DNA of 38,286 nucleotides, taken from assembly GCA_910592005.1 (NCBI GenBank), contig CAJVPP010000259.1, positions 1-38,286 on the forward strand. Direction: 5' to 3'. The position numbers and the translations under genes were made by a program. Shown here one piece after another: positions 23,621 through 31,845 of the stretch (positions are counted from its first letter, which is position 1; each line of letters opens with the position of its first letter). The notes under the pieces were generated by a model, which saw only the letters and a program-made list of their open reading frames with translations, did no database searches and was not told the DNA's origin. The stretch is from Funneliformis mosseae. Its lineage: Eukaryota > Glomeromycota > Glomeromycetes > Glomerales > Glomeraceae.

Positions 23621-24124
23621 AACCTAAATTTTTTTTTTATTAATTAAAATAATTAAAATAAACTAAAAATAAGTTAAATAAAAAATTTATTATATATTTA
23701 TATGCTTACTTTAATCAGTTTGATTTTTTATTCTTCAATTTTAGTTTCAATAATAGAAAATCTTTCTTGTATACTAATAATATCACCTTTTTAAAATCTT
23801 TTAAATCACCAGTTTTAGCTCTATCTTTTGGATAATATGAATAAAAATATTAGTATTTTAATGATGAAAGCTGATAATACTAATAGTAGTGACTATAAAG
23901 CTTGATTTTTCTAAAGTTTTACTATATTGGTTTATGTAACAAATGATGTTAAATTACAAGGTATTTTATTTTTTTTTGTGAAATAAAAAAATAATTTTTT
24001 TTTGTATTAGTAAAAAAATTGAGACTATTACTTATAAATAATTTATTAAATCTTTTTTATTAATTAAATATATATTATATAAATACATGTGCATAATAAT
24101 TAAAATTTAAAAGAAAGATAAAAA

Positions 24125-25580
24125 TATTCACCATCGATTTATGCTATTGTAATAAGCCAAAGAATTTGTCTAAAGTACTGCACTCACATTCATCTAAATG
24201 AGCAGAATCAGTTTTAATTTACAAATCAAAAAAAAATTAATTAATAATTTATAAATAAGTGAAATAATAAATAATAGAAATAATAATAAAAGAAAATTTT
24301 ATCACGCACTTGACTGCATTACTATAATGAACTGATTGATTTGAATCTAAAGAAATCACTCTAGAAAGATAGAAAAAAATGAAAAAAATGAAAAAATGGG
24401 ATTAGTAATCCCAATCAATGCAAAAAAAAGAATCAAGTTATCATTCAGCTGACTATACTATTGCAATAAGCTAAAGAATCTATTTGAAATACTGTACTCA
24501 TATTTATCTGAAAAGACAGAATCAGTTCTAATCTACAAAATTGAAATAAAATAATTATAAATTATATATATTTTTTTTTATTCATTCACCACTTCTGATT
24601 TAATTTATTTTTATTAATTTTTTTATTTTTTTTCTATTTAGATTTTATATTTTTATTTATTCCTCTCTAATTTTTTTATTAATTTTTTTTATTTTTTAGA
24701 TTTTATATTTTTATATTTATATTTTTTTTATTTCTCTTCCTTTCTCCTGTTTAATTATTTTTTATTAATTTCTATTTAATTTATTAATTTTTTTTTATTT
24801 TTTGATAGTTTTTATATATATATATATATGTATTTTATTAATTTTTAATTTTAATTTTTTTATAGTCAACTTTTATTATAATAAATTCTATATCTTAGAC
24901 CTCAACTTTGCTATAAGGCTATAGTGAAGATTTTAAGAGATTTGATTGGCTAATTCACTATAATAAGAGTATTTTTATTATATTTGTTTAAAAGATTCAT
25001 TATATTAAGAATTCACTATATCAAGAGTTAACTGTATTCTTATTTAATTTAATAATTTAATTTTTTTACCTTTTTTTCTTAATTATTAAAGATTTATTAT
25101 TTCTGAAACTTAAAGTATCATTCTAACTGAATTACTAGTAAAAATAATAAATAATAAAAATAATAATAAAAAGAAAATTTCATCAATCATCTAACTGTAT
25201 TATCGTGATGAGCTGAAGGGTATCATATCTAAAAAGGCAGAATCAATTCTAATTAAAATTAAAAAAAAGGCTATTAGATTTGATTAATAATTAAAAAATA
25301 AATAAAATAATAAAAAAGTTACCATTTACTGCATTGTTGTGATAAACTAAAGTAATAAATCTACTGATATAATCTATAAATAAAGATGATGCTGCAACTA
25401 GTTGTAGCATTATTTTTATCTATAAAATAATAAACTAAAAAATAAATAAATAAAATTATTAATCAATAATTATGAAATAATTAATTAAGTAAATAATTAA
25501 CAATAGAAATAAATAATATATAATATTAAAAAAAAAATAACAATAAAATAATTTCATTGTGTACTATCATGATTGACTAA
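24125..25580. repeat. Dispersed degenerate repeat family
   Basis: A unit of about 100 bp recurs with strong divergence at about 24,132, 24,310, 24,455, 25,185, 25,335 and 25,545. The best-conserved words are GCATTRTYRTGATRARCTRA, then AAAGAATYTATYTGAAATAC and GGCAGAATCARTTCTAATY. Copies are separated by AATAATAAA-rich spacers. The pattern could be a decayed tandem satellite or subterminal repeats of one element. Confidence 0.55.
24863..25034. mobile_element. 172-bp mariner-type MITE with TA duplication
   Basis: The left end TAGTCAACTTTTATTATAAT and right end (reverse complement) CAGTTAACTCTTGATATAGT form inverted repeats of about 28 bp. Each is flanked by TA (24861-24862 and 25035-25036). 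TA duplication and CAGT-type ends are typical of Tc1/mariner MITEs. No ORF is present. Confidence 0.65.
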
Positions 25581-26074
25581 ATTTTTAAACAACCTTTATT
25601 CCTTGAAGTAGATTCCTCCTTTACTTTATTCTCTACTTTTTAGTATTAGTATTAAGTTATAGTTAGTGTTAATATTAGTATTAGTATAAGATAATAATAA
25701 GGTATATAATAATGGCTGGTTATTAACATTATATGAATCATCTAAAAAGAAAAATTTTTTGAGGAAAAGGAAATTATTTCATTACTCAAACGTCTAAAAA
25801 TCCAGTTTATACTAATAAAATCACACTAATTTTTTTTATAATAAACATTAATCCTCCTTTATTATAGTATATTAAATAATTAGCATTCTATCCAAATAAC
25901 CCTAACAATAATGTATATTAAACTTTAAAAGCTTATAACTCATCTCATTAATTTTAAATGTAAAAATACTCATTTAAATCTTATATATTTTTTAATAAAA
26001 ATTTTGTTTAACCATAACTAATTATACTAGCTAGTTCAAAATTGATCAATAAACCATCAGTTTTAAATAAAAAG
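25580..26074. other. AT-rich spacer
   Basis: No coding segment, RNA gene or clear repeat is recognised, apart from a short run of ATTAGT-type words at 25640-25690. Confidence 0.5.
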
Positions 26075-26339
26075 TATTTATTTTTAGAGTTCTAAATGAG
26101 TCGAATTGAGTTGAGTTTAAAGATCAACTCTATTCGACTCTTTTTTTTCAAATTGAGTCGAGTCAAATTTTATTTTATAAAATCTTTCAATTTGATTTAA
26201 TTTAAGTTATATAAATTTTAAACTTGATTTAATTTGACTTAACTCAATTTTAACTTGATTCGATTTTGATTTAAATTTATTCAAATCAAAATTCTCAAAA
26301 ATATTTCTAAATAAATTTACATTAAAAGGTTACTTTTAA

Positions 26340-27235
26340 ATTAATAAAAAAATAAAATAAAAAAATAAAAAATAAAAAATAATAAAAAGGAAGTAAAAAA
26401 AAATAAAATAAAAATGAAAAGGATTAGGAGAGGTAAGAAAAGAAAAGAAAAAATAAATAAATAAAAATTTAATGTTAAGAATCAAAAAAAATTAAAATAA
26501 TAATAATAATAATAATAAATTAATAAAAAATGAAAGAACGGTGGAAAGGGAAAGAAAAAAAAATGAAAAATAGAAAAAAGAACGAAAAAGATAAAAAAAA
26601 ATATTAAATAAAAAGAAATAAAAATAAAAATAAAAAAAAAAGATAAAAAAAAAAAATCTGAAATTTACAAAGTGAATAAAGCTAAAAAATAAAGAACAGG
26701 AGGGAAAAAAAAACTAAAAAATAATATTAAAAAAATTAAAAATATATAAAAAAAATAAAGGACATGATGTAATTAAAGAAAAAGAAAACTAACAAAAAAA
26801 ATATAAAAAAAATAAAAAAAGATAAAAAAATAAAAATTAAAATTAAAATGATATCAAAAATCAATTAAAAAAATAATAGAAAAAAGATCAAGAGAAAAAG
26901 GAAAGAAAAAAAAAATAAAAAAAATAAAACTAAAAAAATTGGAAGGGAAAAAGGGAAGGGAATAAAAGATAAAAATTAAAAATTAAAAAAAATGATATTA
27001 AAAAAAATTAAAAAAATAAAAAAAAATAATTTATTTAAAAAATGAAAATATTGGGAAGAGAAAAAAAAAATTTAAAATTAAAAATAATATCGAAAAAAAA
27101 ATTAATTAAAAATGAAAAAAATTAGAATCAAAAAAAAAATAAAAATAAAAAAAAATTTAAAATTAAAGAACGAAATCAAAAAAAATTAAAAAAAATAATA
27201 AAAAAAATGAAAGGATTGGAGGGAGGGGAGCAAAT
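26340..27235. repeat. Long A-rich purine tract
   Basis: About 900 bp composed of A runs with interspersed T, G and few C, for example AAAATAAAAA and GGGAAAGAAAA words. It has no coding potential. Strand asymmetry is strong, and polymerase slippage or assembly uncertainty is likely here. Confidence 0.8.
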
Positions 27236-27239
27236 GATT

Positions 27240-27440
27240 TGTAATTATTTTTCTTGAATGATTTTTTTATCATTCAAGTCGAATGATTTGGCTTATCATT
27301 CTTCTTAAATGATTTTTTTATTATTCAAGTCGAATGATTTGGGTTATCATTCAAGTTAACTGATTTGGGTTATTGTTCTTCTTGAATTATTTTTTTATTA
27401 TTCAAGTTAAACGATTTGTCATCATTCTTCTTGAACAATT
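27240..27440. repeat. Tandem ATCATTC/AATGATTT units
   Basis: Four or five diverged copies of a unit of about 50 bp, in the order CTTGAATGATTTTTTTATCA, TTCAAGTCGAATGATTTGG, TTATCATTCTT. Each unit is itself partly palindromic. They lie inside the element at 26085-27791. Confidence 0.6.
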
Positions 27441-27799
27441 ATTTTTCTATAGAACTGTGGTCCTAGAACTTCAGTTTCAGAATCTAGTCCTAGAATCCAG
27501 TCCTAGGACCCAAGTCCTATAGACTGAGAGTTTCGGGAGTCAGACTAGGACTGGACTGGATTTTAACATCCCTAAAAATAATACTATTTTAAGTCAATTC
27601 AAGTCAACTTGAGTCAACTCAAATCAAGTCAAGTTTAAATCGAGTTTAAATCAAATTGAGTTAAATATTTAACTTGACTTGAATTTGGCTTGACTCACAA
27701 ATTATCGAGTCAAAAAACATAAACTCAACTTGATTTAAACTCAACTTGACTTATCTGACTCGTGAGTTAACTCGACTTGTCTAGAACTCTATTTATTTT

Positions 27800-28315
27800 C
27801 TATAAGAAATACATCTTGCATATTATAAATTTTTTTTTTATGTTTTTGAAAATTATGGATAATTAAAATATTATTAAATACAAATATCAAATATTTTTGG
27901 AAAATTCAAATTTCTACTTGAATTATCAACTGCTTTTTTTTATTTCTTTAGTAATCAATTCATTATATACAATTAATCTCTTTCAAAAAAAAATTCTTTT
28001 CCTTGCCTTTTTTTTAAATGCCTAAAGAAGGTATTTAAAATTAAATTCAACGCTATGATTGGATGGCAATTTTAAGTAATACAGACAAACACAAATTTTC
28101 AAATATTCAAATTCAAGCAAAATCGCCATTGCAAAAATACTCTCATCAGATAAAAAAAATGCACCTTAAGAAATCGTCATCAAACTATACAACATTAAAT
28201 AAATTAAAAAAAAAATTTTATAAAAATTATGATTGAAAAAATTTTCAAGCTGAATTGCTGTGATCTAAAATCTAATTTATAATTCTATACCCCATAAATA
28301 AAAAATTTATTAAAT
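27800..28315. other. AT-rich spacer downstream of the Kelch gene
   Basis: No gene or repeat recognised. It contains the 3' flank of the minus-strand Kelch gene. Confidence 0.5.
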
Positions 28316-28414
28316 CTATACTCTATGATGTGCCCGTTTCTCGCGTTTAAATTTTGACTCTTTTTTAACCGTTTGAAGCATTTCGTTTTTAAAATTCTCC
28401 AGATCAATATTCTG
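28316..28414 (-). other. Coding-like extension after the Kelch TGA
   Basis: After the TGA at 28417-28415 the same frame stays open for 32 codons to a TAG at 28318-28316. It encodes an amphipathic basic stretch beginning QNIDLENFKNEMLQTVKKE. As I recall, relatives in these fungi commonly end with a tail of this kind. It may be the original C-terminus cut off by a nonsense mutation, or a readthrough extension (context ATT TGA CAG). Confidence 0.5.
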
Positions 28415-30069
28415 TCAAATATCAGTCGCTTCTCTTCCATGATTATAAACCTTTTCATTTTCATTTTCAGGTATTTGCGAAATAGATTCTTGTCCATGAT
28501 TATGCATTTTTTGAGTTGTTGAGATTATTTCATGGCCTTGTTCTTTAATATTACTTTCTTCATCTCCAGGAGTTGGTATCACTTTTATATCTTCTTTTTT
28601 CTTTTTATTCCATTTATATACAAAAAGTCCACCCAATAATGAAAATACCAACCCACCACCTACAACTGCACCAATTATAATCGGCATCTTAGACTTTTGT
28701 GCCTTCGATGTTAATGTAGGTGATAATGAAGGTGATAATGGAAGTACGTCAATCCATTTATATTCATCATTATTACTAATATCAAGTAATAAAACATCAT
28801 TGTCACCATCATAGCCCCTTCCTATTAAATACATTATATAAATATATAACTGAAATTTCAAATGGATTTATGTTGATAAAAAAAATAAAAATATTTTATA
28901 TTCACCAAATGATATAGCCATATAATTTCCTATAACATTTGCTTGATGGGAAACTCTGGAACTTGGAACCCTTCCGGAAATTTTTGGAATGTACCATTTG
29001 AAATTTGTTAAATCTAATACATAAAGGGGATCAAGTGACCCAAGTTGATATCCTCCATAAATTATTATTCGTCGTCCATCCAATCCTTTTAAAATATAAT
29101 AATTCTTTATTAACTGAAATTCAAAACATATTTTAATGATAAATTTCGATGATTATTTACCAAGAACGACAGAAAAGCCAAATCTATCAGAAGGAATTGT
29201 TCCAGAAGTTGTCTAGTTCGATTAAAAAAATATTATTTTTACTATTAAAGTTGTAATTATAAATTATAAGGAGAACTTACCATCGTGGCCCAAGCATTAT
29301 TAATTGTATCATATAAATAAACCTAAAATTATTAAGTAGGTATAAAAATAATCGTTCATAAATGGCTCATACGTTATATAAATTTTAATAAATAATTCAC
29401 CTCATTTAACGGTAAAGGTCCGTTATTATATCCACCTAAATAAATAATGCGTTGATCCGGTAGAAGAGTTGCACCATAATCAAATCTTGAAGTCGGTGCA
29501 TTAATTAAACTTGCTTTTCCCCAGATCAAACTTATTGTATCAAAAATAGGCATATCATTAACAACTTCATCATTTGCCTTTCCACCGAACAAATATATCT
29601 TTCCATTATTGAAAATGCCTGTCAACCCACTTGTGCCGATTATATCTTTTCCAGTAATGTTTGGAGAGAGCCATAAGTTAATTTGTGTATCATATCTATA
29701 TACCAAATCCATTGATTGCTTATTATTGTAAGGAATTCCTCCAAATAAAATCAAAGTATTATTGTTTATACCGCCTTTAACAGATGTGGCACTATTATGA
29801 GATGGAATGATATTATTACCAGTCATGTCAATCCATAATAATTCTTTTGCATTAAACGAAGCAGTTACATCAAGATAAAAGAATTGCTTTCCAACAAGTT
29901 CATCACCATCATCATTTCGACCACCCAATACGTATAACTTGTTATCGATAAATGTAGCAGTATGAAGGTATCGTTGTGGTGGCTTAAAAGCCTTTTGGCA
30001 ATTTACTTCAATTAATAATCGTAACAAAAGCAATAATATGATATTTATCGAAGTAATCTTCGGCGGCAT
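28415..30069 (-). CDS. Kelch-repeat single-pass membrane protein, five exons
   Basis: Exons in transcript order: 30069-29401, 29322-29281, 29212-29161, 29085-28906 and 28821-28415. The four introns are 68-84 nt, with GT-AG ends and all phases matching, to give 449 residues. The start at 30069 (MPPKITS) puts a hydrophobic signal peptide (INIILLLLLRLLIEVNC) at the N-terminus. An upstream in-frame ATG would only add residues coded by a TA microsatellite. Kelch-type blades follow with the usual hydrophobic-GG motifs: LYVLGGRNDD, LILFGGIPYN, IYLFGGKAND, IIYLGGYNNG and IIIYGGYQLG. Residues about 361-383 (PIIIGAVVGGGLVFSLLGGL) form one membrane helix, followed by KWNKKKK and an acidic, His-containing cytoplasmic tail. 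It is probably a type I surface or secretory-pathway protein with an extracellular beta-propeller. The ligand is unknown. The family is large in Rhizophagus. A TGA ends it at 28415, but coding-like codons continue. Confidence 0.85.
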
Positions 30070-30108
30070 GATTTTACTTTGTTTATTGCGGTGAAAGAAT
30101 TCTTTTTG

Positions 30109-30134
30109 ATATATATATATATATATATATATAT
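30109..30134. repeat. TA microsatellite
   Basis: About thirteen tandem AT units, 40-65 bp upstream of the Kelch start codon and therefore probably in its 5' leader or core promoter. Confidence 0.85.
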
Positions 30135-30364
30135 AAAGATTTATATAATCATTGTAATACAGTTTGCTGCATCTTATTAAACTCGTGATCATTTTTTCAT
30201 TATAGTCCTATTTTAGGTGAATTCAATAAACAGAAATGGAAAACTAATAATAATAAATGCAAACAACAAATTGAATTTTAGTAAAGTTAAAAAAAATTAG
30301 GAGTTGCATTTTCACTATACTGTATGTTCCCCTTTCCATGTCCGTATCACAAAGTCGACTTGTG

Positions 30365-30622
30365 TCATCCCATTCTAATTTGAATTACCTTTTTTAAATA
30401 AATTTTAAAGCTCGACATACAGTACATAATCTCAAGCTCAACTTTCTCATCATTAAGCTCAGCAAACTTTTTTCTAAGTTCAGGAATCTCGCCATTCCCG
30501 GTAACAAGCCTGCTGATCTTCCTCTCTGTGAATTCATATAATAATTTTATCTTATAAATATTCAGCGTGACAAAATTATCACGCCGATCACTTTTGTCAA
30601 AGAAAAAAGTTTGCACGCCCAC
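30365..30622 (-). pseudogene. Coiled-coil protein fragment
   Basis: An 85-codon open frame starts at ATG 30622. The middle reads GNGEIPELRKKFAELNDEKV, similar to the EIPELRKKFAEVEAEN coiled-coil motif that recurs in many Rhizophagus proteins. The part before it (DRRDNFVTLNIYKIKLLYEF) is unassigned. The last 15 residues look like read-through into unrelated sequence. The nucleotides at 30565-30584 form the inverted repeat GCGTGA-8-TCACGC. I read it as a truncated copy of that repeated family. It may also be a genuine small gene. Confidence 0.45.
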
Positions 30623-30629
30623 CTTTTCA

Positions 30630-31240
30630 TTTCATTCAAAGCAGAATAAATATATTAACTTTATCTCTGGACGGCCAAAGGATAAGTTATACCTAAAATC
30701 TCTGATGGAGGAATGATGATCAGAGAGAATTTTTTTCTGTCTTCAGGAAGACCTCGGTTCACATTTATTGTTACACAATTTTGCATACACGAGATAAAAA
30801 ACTAATTTTTTATCATACATCATGCTAAGAAAAATCCAAAAATATATTCACAATATGAACCTGCCAAACATAGTATATTCTTTTTTACATGTTTACATGT
30901 GGATGATTATTTTCGAGATATAAGGTAGCTGATAAACATAAGAAGTGAATTATTTCAAATCAAACTATTGAATACTTTGGGTTGCCAGCTATTCAGGCAG
31001 AATTGACCCCATGTTTAGGAGATGATAAATACATTTTGGAATAAATATTTTTTTTTTCAAGAAAGAATAAATCTGAATAAAAACAAATGGGATGGGATTT
31101 AAAAGAATGGATCTTAATTATAATACTGCAAGATAATAAGATATTACCGTCATCATATTGCCTATAAAATAGAATATAATGAATAAATCTTTAATACTTT
31201 ATACCTACCTTTATAAATTTCAAATATTTGCGCATTATCA
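30630..31240. other. Spacer, no gene seen
   Basis: Mixed-composition DNA without a convincing coding segment or repeat on either strand. Confidence 0.45.
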
Positions 31241-31243
31241 AGT

Positions 31244-31556
31244 TTAATATCCATCCAATGCTAGAATACCACCATTACCGGGACCGACGCCTGATGGTCT
31301 TCTTCTTTTCTTCATTATAAACATTTGACAAAATTTAAAACGGCTCACTTACCAGCGACAGCGGTTGTCTACGTGACGTAAATGTGTTTTTTGCGCGGGT
31401 TGACGATATGAAGCTGGAAAGAAAAGCAAATATTCGGTATTATTGGCAAATATGACAGAGAAGACGAAAAAAAATTTACGCTATATTATCATGTAACATA
31501 CCTTGCTCGACCAGCCCCGCGACCATAGAAGCCGGCTTTGGTTGTACTCAAGCTCT
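31244..31556 (-). other. Possible small minus-strand exons, unidentified
   Basis: Three GC-richer segments look like exons. One ends at 31502 with a CAAG/GTATGT donor. One spans 31413-31353 between a TTTCCAG acceptor and a CTG/GTAAGT donor. The last ends with a TAA at 31246-31244. Joined in one frame, they would encode TKAGFYGRGAGRA, then SSTRAKNTFTSRRQPLSL, then RRRPSGVGPGNGGILALDGY. The last intron would be only about 43 nt if the AAG acceptor is used, which is short. No start codon is found; upstream coiled-coil-like codons (about 31,730-31,640) contain a frameshift and stops. This could be the 3' part of a decayed gene. Confidence 0.25.
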
Positions 31557-31568
31557 TATTTCGTTAGG

Positions 31569-31634
31569 ATGAGAAAGTTTATCACTAACATTTTACTTTT
31601 GATTATCCTCAATGCCTTCGTTGTCAAGTTCTAA
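31569..31634 (+). other. Tiny ORF resembling a signal peptide
   Basis: ATG 31569 opens 21 codons, MRKFITNILLLIILNAFVVK plus F, then TAA. The lysine-arginine start and hydrophobic core look like a secretion signal. No donor site links it to the Hsp70-like exons downstream. It may be chance or an upstream ORF of that gene. Confidence 0.2.
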
Positions 31635-31845
31635 GTTCAAGTACTTTGTTTTCTAAGGAAGTAATAACGTTATCTTTTTTCATTTTTTCTTTATTTCATC
31701 GACTGAAGTCTCTTGGTTCATTTTCTCGTGTTACGGTGATCGTAAAATTAGAAAATTTTCATCATCATACACGTGTGAAATCGATTAGTAAATCAGTTAC
31801 GTAACGATAACGTGTCATAAAATTAAAGTATAAATCATTTCATAA

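Larger units (their letters stand above)
15280..24130. other. CpG-void AT-rich transposon graveyard
   Basis: This block is more AT-rich than its flanks. I see no CpG from about 15,730 to 21,027, and only two (near 21,029 and 21,223) from there to about 24,130. Coding relics within it carry TAA or TAG where Gln is expected, and TAG, TAA or TGA where Trp is expected. This fits C-to-T change on both strands, as after cytosine methylation or RIP-like mutation. The individual relics are listed separately. Confidence 0.75.
26085..27791. mobile_element. 1.7-kb inverted-repeat element with purine-tract interior
   Basis: The left end TAGAGTTCTAAATGAGTCGA (26085) matches the reverse complement of the right end, TAGAGTTCTAGACAAGTCGA (ending 27791). 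GAGTC/GACTC- and AACTTGA-rich subterminal repeats extend for about 200 bp on both sides. The flanks carry the direct repeat TTTATTTT (26077-26084 and 27792-27799), and counting TIR-edge bases it can be read as TATTTATTTT. An 8-bp duplication fits hAT elements. The interior holds an A-rich, nearly pyrimidine-poor strand of about 900 bp (26,340-27,235), then tandem AATGATTT/ATCATTC units. No ORF for a transposase is seen. Confidence 0.65.

Noticed and set aside
27240..27440. A CRISPR-like array of AATGATTT/ATCATTC units
   Set aside because: Units are diverged, have no constant spacers, and sit inside a eukaryotic inverted-repeat element.
30070..30192. Upstream start for the Kelch gene at 30192
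   Set aside because: The extra residues are coded by a TA microsatellite (YIYIYIY) and would bury the signal peptide. The ATG at 30069 gives a normal secreted start.
31500..31560. A tRNA-like GC-rich segment
   Set aside because: I could not pair an acceptor stem or find a GGTTCRANNCC T-loop. The segment fits an exon end with a GTATGT donor better.
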